Shown piece after piece: positions 18,598 through 27,134 of a DNA stretch of 64,000 bases (position 1 is its first letter; each line of letters opens with the position of its first letter). Where the stretch lies: the NCBI GenBank assembly GCA_017854855.1, contig JAFMGZ010000017.1, positions 1 through 64,000 on the forward strand. The letters run 5' to 3'. Position numbers and translations under genes: made by a program. This stretch comes from Sulfitobacter sp. GTDB taxonomy: Bacteria; Pseudomonadota; Alphaproteobacteria; Rhodobacterales; Rhodobacteraceae. The notes below the pieces were generated by a model. It was given only the letters and a program-made list of their open reading frames with translations, had not been told where the DNA came from and did no database searches.

Positions 18598-20688
18598 ATG
18601 GTGAAGCAAGCATATGACGGGCCGATCCTTGAGATCGACAAACTGTCGATTTCGTTTTTCACGAGGCTGCGCGAAATTCCGGCGGTGATGGATTTTTCTG
18701 TCTCGGTCAAACCCGGTGAAGCGGTGGGGCTGGTGGGGGAAAGCGGCTGTGGTAAATCGACTGTTGCACTTGGGGTGATGCAGGATCTGGGCAAGAACGG
18801 GCGCATTGTGGGCGGTTCGATAAAGTTCAAGGGACGCGATCTGGGGCAGATGTCGGACGAAGAATTGCGCGACATTCGCGGCTCTGAGATCGCGATGATC
18901 TATCAAGAGCCGATGGCCTCGCTGAATCCTGCGATGAAAATCGGGCGTCAGTTGATGGAAGTGCCGATGATCCATGCGGGCATGTCCGAAAAGGAAGCCT
19001 ATGACCGCGCATTGATGGTCGTGACGGATGTGAAGCTGCCCGATCCCAAGCGCATTCTGGACGCCTATCCCCACCAGCTGTCTGGTGGACAGCAGCAGCG
19101 GATCGTCATCGCCATGGCGCTGATGTCTGAGCCGTCGCTGCTGATCCTGGATGAGCCCACGACCGCGCTGGATGTGACGGTAGAGGCGGCGGTGGTCGAA
19201 TTGGTCAAGGACCTGGGCAAGAAATACGGCACTTCGATGCTGTTCATCTCGCATAACCTGGGGCTGGTGCTGGAGACCTGTGACCGCATCTGCGTGATGT
19301 ATTCGGGTGAAGCGGTGGAGCGCGGCTCCATTGAGGATGTGTTCGATGAGATGCAGCATCCCTATACGCAGGCGCTGTTCCGGTCCATTCCGCTGCCAGG
19401 TGCCGACAAGAATGCGCGCCCGCTGATTGCCATTCCGGGCAACTTCCCCCTGCCCCATGAGCGGCCCAAGGGCTGCAACTTTGGCCCGCGCTGCGACTAT
19501 TTCGAAGCGGGGCGCTGTGATGCGGGTGATATTGTCATGTCGGCTGTGCCGGGCAATGACCGCCATCACACGCGATGTCTGAAGTTTCAGGAAATCGACT
19601 GGAACGCACCGCTGGAGCTGGCGGAGGTCAAGACCAAGGGCGAGATCGGCGAAGTTGTTCTCAAGATGGACAAGCTCAAGAAATACTACCAGGTGGCGGC
19701 AAATGCGATGTTTGGCGGGGGTGACACCAAGGTGGTCAAGGCCAATGAAGAGCTGACGTTCGAGGCCCGCGAATCCGAGACATTGGCGATCGTGGGGGAA
19801 TCGGGCTGCGGCAAATCCACCTTTGCGAAGGTTCTGATGGGGCTTGAGACGGCCACCGAGGGACAGATCCTGCTCAATGGTGAAAGCATCGGCGGGGTGC
19901 CGATTGAAAAGCGCACCACCCAGAATGTCGCGGATGTGCAGATGGTGTTCCAGAACCCCTTTGACACGCTGAACCCTTCGATGACGGTGGGCCGCCAGAT
20001 CATCCGCGCGCTTGAGATTTTCAAGATCGGCAAGAACGAGGCTGAGCGCAAAAAGCGGATGCTGGAATTGCTGGACCTGGTGAAGCTGCCGCGTGAATTT
20101 GCCAATCGGATGCCACGGCAATTGTCCGGCGGGCAAAAGCAGCGTGTTGGCATTGCCCGCGCCTTTGCGGGGGATGCGCGGATTGTTGTGGCGGATGAAC
20201 CGGTATCGGCACTGGATGTATCGGTGCAGGCGGCGGTGACCGATCTGTTGATGGAAATCCAGCGCGAGCACAAGACCACGCTGCTGTTCATTTCCCATGA
20301 CCTGTCGATCGTGCGTTACCTCAGTGACAGGGTCATGGTGATGTATCTCGGCCATGTGGTGGAACTGGGCGATACCGACCAGGTCTTCTCGCCTCCCTAT
20401 CATCCCTATACAGAGGCGCTGCTGTCGGCGGTGCCTATTGCCGATACGCGGGTCAAGAAAAAGCACATCGTGCTTGAGGGCGATATTCCTTCTGCGATGA
20501 ACCCGCCGCCCGGTTGTCCGTTCCAGACGCGGTGCCGCTGGAAATCAGAAGTCCCCGGTGGGTTGTGCGAAACGCAGGTCCCGCCGATGCGGGTGTTGGC
20601 CGATGGCCACCAGGTCAAATGCCACCTGTCGGATCAGAAGTTCGCCGAGATGGAGCCTGTGATCGAGATCAATGTCGCCGCCGAATAA
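18598..20688 (+). CDS. Dual-domain peptide-type ABC transporter ATPase (DppD-DppF fusion)
   Basis: Cytoplasmic energy subunit, 696 aa from the ATG at 18598 (MVKQAYDGPILEID), which has a GAGGAGA ribosome site; an upstream in-frame ATG lacks one. Two full nucleotide-binding domains are present. Domain 1 has Walker A GESGCGKST, signature LSGGQQQR and Walker B LLILDEPTTALD; domain 2 has GESGCGKSTFAKVL, LSGGQKQR and VVADEPVSALD. Each domain ends with the oligopeptide-transporter C-terminal extension containing cysteines (GCNFGPRCDYFEAGRCDAG; GCPFQTRCRWKSE), possibly metal-binding. It completes a permease-permease-ATPase operon that lacks its own binding protein. Confidence 0.92.
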   Translation: MVKQAYDGPILEIDKLSISFFTRLREIPAVMDFSVSVKPGEAVGLVGESGCGKSTVALGVMQDLGKNGRIVGGSIKFKGRDLGQMSDEELRDIRGSEIAMIYQEPMASLNPAMKIGRQLMEVPMIHAGMSEKEAYDRALMVVTDVKLPDPKRILDAYPHQLSGGQQQRIVIAMALMSEPSLLILDEPTTALDVTVEAAVVELVKDLGKKYGTSMLFISHNLGLVLETCDRICVMYSGEAVERGSIEDVFDEMQHPYTQALFRSIPLPGADKNARPLIAIPGNFPLPHERPKGCNFGPRCDYFEAGRCDAGDIVMSAVPGNDRHHTRCLKFQEIDWNAPLELAEVKTKGEIGEVVLKMDKLKKYYQVAANAMFGGGDTKVVKANEELTFEARESETLAIVGESGCGKSTFAKVLMGLETATEGQILLNGESIGGVPIEKRTTQNVADVQMVFQNPFDTLNPSMTVGRQIIRALEIFKIGKNEAERKKRMLELLDLVKLPREFANRMPRQLSGGQKQRVGIARAFAGDARIVVADEPVSALDVSVQAAVTDLLMEIQREHKTTLLFISHDLSIVRYLSDRVMVMYLGHVVELGDTDQVFSPPYHPYTEALLSAVPIADTRVKKKHIVLEGDIPSAMNPPPGCPFQTRCRWKSEVPGGLCETQVPPMRVLADGHQVKCHLSDQKFAEMEPVIEINVAAE

Positions 20689-20692
20689 CCCC

Positions 20693-20720
20693 GGGCGTGG
20701 CCCTGTATTGGGCCGCGCCC
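20693..20720 (+). terminator. Terminator-like hairpin after the ABC operon
   Basis: Arms GGGCGTGGCCC and GGGCCGCGCCC pair over 11 positions in the RNA with one U-G wobble around a six-base loop (TGTATT). It starts 4 bp after the ATPase stop. No U-tract follows, so it may be a weak or Rho-assisted terminator. Confidence 0.5.
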
Positions 20721-20777
20721 CTCTTGGCGACATCAGATTGGTCTGGTGGGTTGCGTTTAGCCCGTGAGGGCGTGGGT

Positions 20778-21374
20778 CTAATTGCCGCCAATGATGCGCA
20801 CATAGTTGCGCGTCTCTTTGTAGGGTGGGACACCGCCGTGTTTTTTCACGGCACCGGGTCCTGCATTATAGGCGGCCAAGGCCAGTTTCCATGTGCCAAA
20901 GGTGCGGTATTGTTCCTTGAGGTAGCGCGCGCCGCCGTCAAGGTTCTGGATCGGATCCTTGGGGTCGACCCGCAGCAGGCGGGCCGTGGCGGGCATCAAC
21001 TGCGCCAGACCGATGGCACCGGCATGAGAGACCGCAGCGGGGTTCCAATTGCTTTCTTGTTGGACAAGCCGCAAGAACAGATCGACAGGCACATTGTGCC
21101 GGATGGCCGCTTCTTTTGCGATGGGCAGGAACTTGCCCTTGTATTGGCCGCGATATTTGGGCGTCTGCCATTTTGTTGGCGTCACAACAGAAGGCGGCTG
21201 CAGCCGAACTGAGGATGAATATTGCTTGGCCGCGCGCGTATCGAGCAGTTTGGACTGCGATTTGAACAAGGCCTTGCGGTTCTTGGAGGACAGGACATCG
21301 GCCGCAACCGGTACCGCCAGCAGAGCGAGCACACCAAAGGTCGCAAAGGTAGCACATACTGTTCTTTTCAGCAT
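20778..21374 (-). CDS. Lytic transglycosylase, SLT domain (periplasmic)
   Basis: Predicted peptidoglycan lytic transglycosylase, 198 aa from the ATG at 21374 ([20 protein letters not shown]), which provides a proper signal peptide ending near VAADV; the longer frame to 21569 does not. The catalytic domain has the glutamate in [16 protein letters not shown], then [29 protein letters not shown], and [17 protein letters not shown], all standard SLT motifs. It is convergent with the ABC operon. Cleavage specificity and physiological role are unknown. Confidence 0.88.
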   Translation of the reverse strand: MLKRTVCATFATFGVLALLAVPVAADVLSSKNRKALFKSQSKLLDTRAAKQYSSSVRLQPPSVVTPTKWQTPKYRGQYKGKFLPIAKEAAIRHNVPVDLFLRLVQQESNWNPAAVSHAGAIGLAQLMPATARLLRVDPKDPIQNLDGGARYLKEQYRTFGTWKLALAAYNAGPGAVKKHGGVPPYKETRNYVRIIGGN

Positions 21375-21647
21375 CCTGTCGGCGCTCCTGCCCGTTTCGA
21401 TTTGGCCGACTATACCAGAAATCAGGCCCTCTGCCAGACATAGATCAACCGTCTTGCCGGGGGCGTTTTGGATTGGGAACGGGATATACAGGCGGACAGG
21501 ACACAACAGGATAAAGGGGCGTAGGGGCAAACTCGGCCTGAAAGGCTTCGTTAACCATGGTCGGGCCAAGGTTGGGCCGGTATAAGACCAAAATGAAGCA
21601 AGCGACCGGATTCGGTGGCCTACAGCAAGAGACTGACAGGGGATGTT

Positions 21648-22157
21648 ATGGCTGGTTCAGTGAACAAAGTGATCTTGATCGGAAATCTGGGGCGTGACCC
21701 TGAGGTGCGGTCCTTCCAGAATGGCGGCAAGGTGTGCAACCTGCGCATCGCCACATCAGAGACGTGGAAAGACCGCAACACCGGTGAGCGGCGCGAAAAG
21801 ACCGAATGGCATTCGGTGGCGATCTTTCAGGAGGGGCTGGTGCGCATCGCAGAGCAATACCTCAAGAAAGGGTCCAAAGTGTATATCGAGGGCCAGTTGC
21901 AGACGCGCAAATGGCAAGATCAGTCCGGTCAGGACAAATATTCGACCGAAGTGGTTCTGCAAGGCTATGGCGGCACTTTGACCATGCTGGACGGTCGGGA
22001 TGGTGGCGGCTCTGGCGGTGGTGGCTATGACAGTGGTCCACAGGGCGGCGGTTATGACAGCGGTCCGCAGGGCGGTTATGACAGTGGCCCGCAGGGTGGC
22101 GGTTCTGGCGGCGGCGGTGGGTCGTCGCGTGATCTGGACGACGAAATCCCGTTTTGA
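21648..22157 (+). CDS. ssb: Single-stranded DNA-binding protein
   Basis: Homotetrameric OB-fold protein that coats ssDNA in replication and repair. The start at 21648 ([20 protein letters not shown]) follows CAGGGGATGTT; an upstream in-frame start at 21615 has no support. It is 169 aa. The OB domain spans about residues 1-112 ([33 protein letters not shown]). A glycine-rich linker follows with three copies of YDSGPQGG, then the canonical acidic tip DLDDEIPF that recruits partner proteins. The tip's stop overlaps the next start by one base. Confidence 0.96.
   Translation: MAGSVNKVILIGNLGRDPEVRSFQNGGKVCNLRIATSETWKDRNTGERREKTEWHSVAIFQEGLVRIAEQYLKKGSKVYIEGQLQTRKWQDQSGQDKYSTEVVLQGYGGTLTMLDGRDGGGSGGGGYDSGPQGGGYDSGPQGGYDSGPQGGGSGGGGGSSRDLDDEIPF
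22020..22094 (+). repeat. In-frame tandem repeat in ssb linker
   Basis: Three consecutive units of 24, 27 and 24 bases encode GG(G)YDSGPQ. Units differ mainly at third positions, plus one additional glycine codon in the middle unit, so copy number can change without frameshift. This makes the linker a likely place for strain-to-strain length variation. Confidence 0.8.
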
Positions 22158-22594
22158 TGACACAACGGGCCTCTGTCAGGGCGTTGACGACATCGGACGC
22201 GACAGAGGCCCTTGTGCTTTATAATGAATTGACGGTCGGGCCAAAAGCTTTGGACCACTCCGCCTTTGCTGGCGTGATCCACCATCAGGGAACGACGGTT
22301 TACGGTGCATTTGACGGTCCCACCCTGACAGCGATGGTCACATTACATCTGTTGCCAAACGCGGTCTGGGATGGACGACCTTACGGTTTGATCGAGAACG
22401 TCGTCACCCGCCACATCTACCAAAGACAGGGTTATGGCCGTCAGGTCATGCAGACAGCCCTTGATGCGGCATGGGCTGCAGACGCCTATAAGGTCATGCT
22501 GATGACCGGACAGGGCCGTGGCGCTGCGGGCTTTTATGAAGCCATCGGTTTTTCGTCCAAAGACAAATTTGCGATGGTGATGCGCAAGGAATGA
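22157..22594 (+). CDS. GNAT family N-acetyltransferase
   Basis: 145-residue protein with the acetyl-CoA binding block of GNAT enzymes: LIENVVTRHIYQRQGYGRQV (motif A, Q-x-x-G-x-G/A), followed by ALDAAWAADAYKVMLMTG and the C-terminal AAGFYEAIGFSSKDKFAMV. The ATG at 22157 overlaps the ssb stop by one base, so it is translationally coupled to ssb; a TTG three bases earlier is the alternative. Substrate is unknown. Linkage to ssb is an observation without an obvious mechanistic reason. Confidence 0.85.
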   Translation: MTQRASVRALTTSDATEALVLYNELTVGPKALDHSAFAGVIHHQGTTVYGAFDGPTLTAMVTLHLLPNAVWDGRPYGLIENVVTRHIYQRQGYGRQVMQTALDAAWAADAYKVMLMTGQGRGAAGFYEAIGFSSKDKFAMVMRKE

Positions 22595-22600
22595 CAGGCG

Positions 22601-22623
22601 GGCGTTGGATGAACGCCAACGCC
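22601..22623. terminator. Hairpin between convergent GNAT and aroB genes
   Basis: Arms GGCGTTGG and CCAACGCC (perfect, 8 bp) around a seven-base loop, in the 50-bp convergent gap. Symmetric, so it could act for both strands; there is no U-tract. Confidence 0.4.
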
Positions 22624-22644
22624 GAATTCAAGGGCACGTCCCGC

Positions 22645-23760
22645 CTACGATCTGTCGCGCAATGCGTCCCGCAGCAGGTTCAGCACCACGTCTCGCGGCA
22701 CATCCGAAGTGACAAAAGCCTGCCCGATGCCGCGCGCCAGGATAAAGCGCAACTGCCCGTCCACGACCTTTTTGTCCTGCCCCATCAGGTCCAGAAGGGC
22801 CTCTGCCGAGGGCAGATCGCCATCGATATCGGCAAGGTCGGTTTTCATCCCCATGGCGCGCAGATGGGCGCGCACGCGGCTTGGTTCTTCTTGGGCACAT
22901 AGCCCCAGACGGGCGGATAATTCAAACGCCAGCGCACAGCCGATGGCCACGCCTTCACCATGCAGCAGGCGATCCGAATAGCCTGTCGCCGTTTCCAGCG
23001 CATGGCAGAACGTATGCCCCAGATTCAATAGCGCGCGATCCCCCTGCTCTGTCTCGTCGCGCATGACGATATCCGCTTTCATCTGCACTGAACGCTGCAC
23101 GGCGGCTATTCTGGCACCCATGTCACCTGCGGACATGGCAGGCCCTTGGGTTTCCAGCCATTCGAAAAAGGACGCATCCCCCAGCAGGCCGTATTTCACC
23201 ACTTCGCCGTAACCGGCCAGAAAATCGCGCGGCTGCAGCGTGCCCAGAACCGCCGTATCGGCCAGAACCAGCGTGGGCTGGTGAAAGGCCCCGATCAGGT
23301 TCTTGCCCTGACGGACGTTGATGCCGGTCTTGCCTCCGACCGAACTGTCCACCTGTGCCAGCAGTGACGTGGGGATCTGAACAAACCGCACACCGCGCCG
23401 CAGGATGGCCGCCGCGAACCCCACCAGATCACCGATCACACCGCCGCCCAGGGCGATGACCACATCGCGACGTTCGACCTTTTGGTCCAGCAACCAATCG
23501 GTGCAGCGCTCTACCGACGCCCAGCTCTTGGTGGCCTCACCGGGGGGCAAATGCAGCGCCTCAAGCGTGATGCCCGCAGACGCCAGCCCTTCGCGCAGCG
23601 CCTCCAGATGCAATGCGCCGACGGTTTCATCGGTGATCACGGTGACGCGTGGACGTGCCAGAAATGGTGCGACATGCCGGCCTGCCGCTGACAATAGATC
23701 GGGGCCGATCAGCACGTCATAGGCGCGGCCGGGCAAATCCACATGAACTGTTTCAGGCAT
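22645..23760 (-). CDS. aroB: 3-dehydroquinate synthase
   Basis: Second enzyme of the shikimate pathway, NAD+ and Zn2+/Co2+-dependent, converting DAHP to 3-dehydroquinate. The ATG at 23760 (MPETVHVDLPGRAYDVLIG) gives 371 aa; it overlaps the aroK stop by 8 bases. Motifs: NAD site VIALGGGVIGDLVGFAAA, RGVRFVQIPTSLLAQVDSSV, GGKTGINVRQGKNLIGAFHQP, and zinc ligand in LNLGHTFCHALE. All key residues appear intact. Confidence 0.95.
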   Translation of the reverse strand: MPETVHVDLPGRAYDVLIGPDLLSAAGRHVAPFLARPRVTVITDETVGALHLEALREGLASAGITLEALHLPPGEATKSWASVERCTDWLLDQKVERRDVVIALGGGVIGDLVGFAAAILRRGVRFVQIPTSLLAQVDSSVGGKTGINVRQGKNLIGAFHQPTLVLADTAVLGTLQPRDFLAGYGEVVKYGLLGDASFFEWLETQGPAMSAGDMGARIAAVQRSVQMKADIVMRDETEQGDRALLNLGHTFCHALETATGYSDRLLHGEGVAIGCALAFELSARLGLCAQEEPSRVRAHLRAMGMKTDLADIDGDLPSAEALLDLMGQDKKVVDGQLRFILARGIGQAFVTSDVPRDVVLNLLRDALRDRS

Positions 23761-24328
23761 CTGTTCGTTCCAATACATCTGTGCGCTGGGCCAATGTGGC
23801 GATGACACGCTCCGCCATGGTTTCAATGCTGACGCCGGGGTCGCATTTCACCGACAGGTCGGCCTGCCGGTACATCGGCAGCCGCGCCTCATAAAGCTGG
23901 GACAGCGTGCGCTTGGGATCGGATGTTCGCAGCAACGGTCTGGTGTCCTTGTGCCGCACCCGGTTCCACAACAGTTCCAGATCGGCGTTCAACCAGACAG
24001 AGACACCTTGCTGCGAAATCAGCTTTCGATTGCCCTCAGCCAGAAAGGCACCGCCACCGGTGGACAGGATTCCCTTTTCACTCTCCAGCAGCCGCGCAAT
24101 CACTTCGGATTCGCGCTTGCGAAAGAACGCCTCTCCGTCGCGCTCAAAGATTTCCGGTACACTCAGATTGGCAGCCGCCTCAATTTCAAGGTCGCTGTCC
24201 AGAAACGGCACCCCGATACGGGCTGCAAGCGCTTTGCCAACTGCAGTTTTGCCTGCCCCCATCATGCCAACCAGCACGACCGTCTTTTTCAGACGATAAA
24301 GCGGGGTTGGGGCATTGTGATCGGCCAT
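23753..24328 (-). CDS. aroK: Shikimate kinase
   Basis: Phosphorylates shikimate at the 3-OH. P-loop VGMMGAGKTAVGKALA, the DSDLEIE (DxD) shikimate/Mg motif, and LSTGGGAFL are present. The ATG at 24328 (MADHNAPTPLYRLKK) has a GGAATTGAG ribosome site; two further in-frame ATGs at 24349 and 24355 lack one but would only lengthen the N-terminus by 7-9 residues. 191 aa. It couples directly to aroB and is divergent from the 49-residue gene; the shared promoter region contains a TGGCC-AAAA-GGCCA hairpin at 24372-24385. Confidence 0.94.
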   Translation of the reverse strand: MADHNAPTPLYRLKKTVVLVGMMGAGKTAVGKALAARIGVPFLDSDLEIEAAANLSVPEIFERDGEAFFRKRESEVIARLLESEKGILSTGGGAFLAEGNRKLISQQGVSVWLNADLELLWNRVRHKDTRPLLRTSDPKRTLSQLYEARLPMYRQADLSVKCDPGVSIETMAERVIATLAQRTDVLERTDA

Positions 24329-24429
24329 GGTTTGCTCAATTCCACTCATTTTCATGTGAATGACGTGATCTTGGCCAAAAGGCCATATATAGAATGAACA
24401 GGCAGCGCTAAAACAAACGGGCAGTTTTC

Positions 24430-24579
24430 ATGGGTCGACTATTCAAGTTTCTGATTTTCTTGACAATTATAGGTTTTGTCGCGCTTGTCGCCTATGCCTA
24501 TGTGGCACCTTTTTTTGGTGTCGAATTCGCCCCGTCCCCTGTCGAGATGAGACAGACAGTCACCCTGGGGACAGACTGA
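24430..24579 (+). CDS. 49-residue single-pass membrane protein, unknown
   Basis: Read directly from the gap after aroK: ATG at 24430, TGA ending 24579. The product begins MGRLFKFLIFLTIIGFVALV, continues AYAYVAPFFGVEFAPSPVEM and ends RQTVTLGTD. It has one hydrophobic helix with a basic N-terminus and a short periplasmic-side tail, typical of a tiny bitopic inner-membrane protein. The next gene's ATG starts at the very next base (24580), a strong sign of co-translation with the secreted 525-residue protein. No function is known; an interaction with that neighbour is inference. Confidence 0.65.
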   Translation: MGRLFKFLIFLTIIGFVALVAYAYVAPFFGVEFAPSPVEMRQTVTLGTD

Positions 24580-26157
24580 ATGCGCCCAAACCGCATGCCT
24601 GCCTGGCCCAGCAGCCTTTTTGCAGCCGTGATATGCAGCAGCCTCGGCCCCACTGCGACGGCCCAATCACAGGTGGCCCAGAAAGAGGTTTCCCAAACAG
24701 AGATTCCCCTGTCGGTGATCGACTGGCTTGGGACACAGGCACCCGCCGCGCCGACGGCCAAGTTGCGACCAGAAGAGCCGCCGGTGACACAGACAGCGCT
24801 TGTACCAGACGTTGCCGTCCAGTCGCTGGGCGCGCCGGGTCCGCGCGAGATCGGGCTGGTGCCCCCCACCGTTACCGGCCTGCCTGTCCAGCTTTGGGCA
24901 GGCAGTGACCTGGAAAGCCTGAAGCGGCTGATTGCCCTGATGCCGGACCTGCATCTGCCCGCCGCCCAAGCGCTGCTCTATACGGTACTTCTGGCCGAGG
25001 CAGGTGCGCCCGGCGGCAAAGCCGACGCAGGCGATGCCCTGGCATTGGCCCGTGTCGAAAAGCTGATCGCCCGAGGGGCGCTGGACCCCGCCTTGTCCTT
25101 GATCGAACAGGCCGGTGTGACCACAAGCCCGCAACATTTTGACCTGTGGATGCAAATCAGCCTGCTGACAGGCACCGAAGATCGCGCCTGTGCGATGCTC
25201 TCGGCCTCTCCCTTTCTCAGTGCGGATTACGGGTTTCGCATCTTTTGTGATGTCCGGGCCAGGCGCTGGGAAAACGCGGCATTGATGCTCAACACCGCCC
25301 ATGCGCTTGATCTGATCCCTGAGCCGCAATTGGCGCTGCTGGATCGTTTCATGGACCCCGACGCCTTTGAAGGGGAACCCACGCTGCCGCAGCCCCGTCA
25401 AATGGACCCGCTCAGCTTTCGATTGTTTGAAACCATAGGAGAGCCGCTGCCCTCCAGCACCTTGCCCCGCGCCTATGCGGTGGCCGATCTGCGTGATCTG
25501 GCAGGCTGGAAATCGCAGATCGAAGCGGCAGAGCGGCTGACCCGGGCCGGTGCCCTGCCCGACAATCGGCTTCTGGGCCTGTACACAGATCGTAAACCTG
25601 CCGCATCTGGCGGGGTATGGGACCGGGTGGCGGCCTTGCAACGGTTTGAAACCGCTCTGGGCTCGGGCAGTGTGGAGGCCGTGACCAAAACCCTGCCCCC
25701 CGTCTGGCAGGCGATGACAGAAGCCGCATTGGAAGTGTCCTTTGCCACCCTGTTTGCCGCCCCGCTGTCCGGCATCCCCTTGACCGGGCGCGCCGCAGCC
25801 ATCGCCCAAGAAATACAATTGCTGTCGCCCGGATATGAAAATGCTGCCGCACAGATGCAAGACGACACAATCGTGGTGCGCGTGGCGTTGGGGCAATTGC
25901 CCTCTGCACGCCCCGCAGAGGTGATGCAGGCGGCCGTTTACGATGCCTTCAACGATGCGGCACCACGGGCCGACCTTGTCGCGATGGTAGCGCAGGACCG
26001 TCTGGGCGAGGCGATCTTGAACGTGCTTTCCCTGGCGCACAAGGGGGCGCGCGGCAATGCCCGGACCCTGACGGATGCCTTGGCCACGTTGCGGGCGCTG
26101 GGGCTTGAGGATACGGCCCGCCGGCTGGCGATCCAGACGCTCTTGTTGGACAGGTGA
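24580..26157 (+). CDS. Secreted helical-repeat protein of unknown function
   Basis: 525 aa with a signal peptide (SLFAAVICSSLGPTATAQ, cleavage near residue 28). Low-complexity Pro/Thr/Gln segments run to about residue 90. The rest is alanine/leucine-rich and helical (LPAAQALLYTVLLAEAGAPG, ALARVEKLIARGALDPALSL), suggesting TPR/HEAT-like solenoid repeats, though I cannot define units. Two cysteines in the middle (DRACAML, IFCDVRA) may form a disulfide. It begins immediately after the 49-residue gene and its stop overlaps the xerD GTG region. I do not recognise a named family; periplasmic scaffold is a guess. Confidence 0.75.
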   Translation: MRPNRMPAWPSSLFAAVICSSLGPTATAQSQVAQKEVSQTEIPLSVIDWLGTQAPAAPTAKLRPEEPPVTQTALVPDVAVQSLGAPGPREIGLVPPTVTGLPVQLWAGSDLESLKRLIALMPDLHLPAAQALLYTVLLAEAGAPGGKADAGDALALARVEKLIARGALDPALSLIEQAGVTTSPQHFDLWMQISLLTGTEDRACAMLSASPFLSADYGFRIFCDVRARRWENAALMLNTAHALDLIPEPQLALLDRFMDPDAFEGEPTLPQPRQMDPLSFRLFETIGEPLPSSTLPRAYAVADLRDLAGWKSQIEAAERLTRAGALPDNRLLGLYTDRKPAASGGVWDRVAALQRFETALGSGSVEAVTKTLPPVWQAMTEAALEVSFATLFAAPLSGIPLTGRAAAIAQEIQLLSPGYENAAAQMQDDTIVVRVALGQLPSARPAEVMQAAVYDAFNDAAPRADLVAMVAQDRLGEAILNVLSLAHKGARGNARTLTDALATLRALGLEDTARRLAIQTLLLDR

Positions 26158-26159
26158 CC

Positions 26160-27134
26160 ATGCAGACCGATACCTTTCACTGGATATCCAGCTTTCTCGA
26201 AGCACAATCAGCAGAACTGGGTGCGGCCACGAACACCCAATTGGCCTATGGTCGCGACCTCAAGGATTTTGACGCCTTTCTGGCCGGCCGGGACCTGAAT
26301 TTCGCGGATGCATCCCGCGCAGATGTAGAGGGCTATCTGGTCTATTGCGATGCGCAGGGCCTTGCCAAATCGACCCGCGCCCGCAGGCTTTCCGCGATCA
26401 AGCAGCTCTACCGCTTTGCCTTTGAGGAAGGGCTGCGCAGTGACAATCCCGCCATTCAGATCTCTGGCCCCGGTCTGGACAAACGCCTGCCGAAAATCCT
26501 GACCGAAGCCGAAGTTGACCTGCTGCTTGCGGCGGCGCGCAGCTCTGGCCGGTCCCGCAGCGATCAGCAACGCAATACCTGTCTGATGGAACTGCTCTAT
26601 GCGACGGGCATGCGGGTCAGCGAACTGGTCAGCCTGCCCATCGCCGCCACAAGGGGCGACCCACGGCTCTTGCTGATCATGGGCAAGGGCGGCAAGGAAC
26701 GGATGGTCCCGCTCTCGCCGCCTGCGCGCGAAGCCTTGGCAGTCTGGCTTGAGACCCGCGATGCGCTGGATGAGGAAAACCGCCTCGCCCGCAAGCCAGT
26801 GTCGCGGTTCCTCTTTCCGTCACGGGGCAAATCGGGCCACCTGACCCGGCATTGGTTCTACCTGTTGATCAAGGAATTCGCCGTCGCCGCAGGCGTGGAA
26901 CCTGGCAAGGTCACCCCCCACACCCTGCGGCACGCCTTTGCCACGCATCTGCTGGCCAATGGGGCCGATTTACGTGCCATTCAGACCATGCTGGGCCATG
27001 CGGATGTGGCAACCACCGAAATCTATACCCATGTGTTGGAAGAGCGGCTGGCCGAACTGGTGCTGGAACGTCACCCGCTGGCCAATGACGGCCGGCGCAA
27101 CTCTGCTGGCAAGATATCTTCTGATGGCCAGTAA
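26160..27134 (+). CDS. xerD: Site-specific tyrosine recombinase XerD
   Basis: One of the two recombinases resolving chromosome dimers at dif under FtsK control. 324 aa from the ATG at 26160 (MQTDTFHWISSFLEAQSAEL); a GTG two codons earlier is possible. It has the SAM-like N-terminal core-binding domain to about residue 95, then the catalytic domain: ATGMRVSELVSL (first Arg), KGGKERMVPL (Lys), HTLRHAFATHLL (His-x-x-Arg), LGHADVATTEIYTH (His and nucleophile Tyr). XerD rather than XerC is chosen from the overall sequence feel; dif is not in this window. Its 3' end overlaps the opposing gene by 64 bases. Confidence 0.9.
   Translation: MQTDTFHWISSFLEAQSAELGAATNTQLAYGRDLKDFDAFLAGRDLNFADASRADVEGYLVYCDAQGLAKSTRARRLSAIKQLYRFAFEEGLRSDNPAIQISGPGLDKRLPKILTEAEVDLLLAAARSSGRSRSDQQRNTCLMELLYATGMRVSELVSLPIAATRGDPRLLLIMGKGGKERMVPLSPPAREALAVWLETRDALDEENRLARKPVSRFLFPSRGKSGHLTRHWFYLLIKEFAVAAGVEPGKVTPHTLRHAFATHLLANGADLRAIQTMLGHADVATTEIYTHVLEERLAELVLERHPLANDGRRNSAGKISSDGQ

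Noticed and set aside
18544-20466. 640-residue open frame on the minus strand
   Set aside because: It is antisense to the ABC ATPase, whose Walker and signature motifs are intact; the translation is His/Arg/Gln-rich, typical of a GC-rich shadow frame.
24667-26205. 512-residue minus-strand frame
   Set aside because: Shadow of the secreted 525-residue gene; composition rich in Gln, His and Cys with no motif, while the plus frame has a signal peptide and operon spacing.
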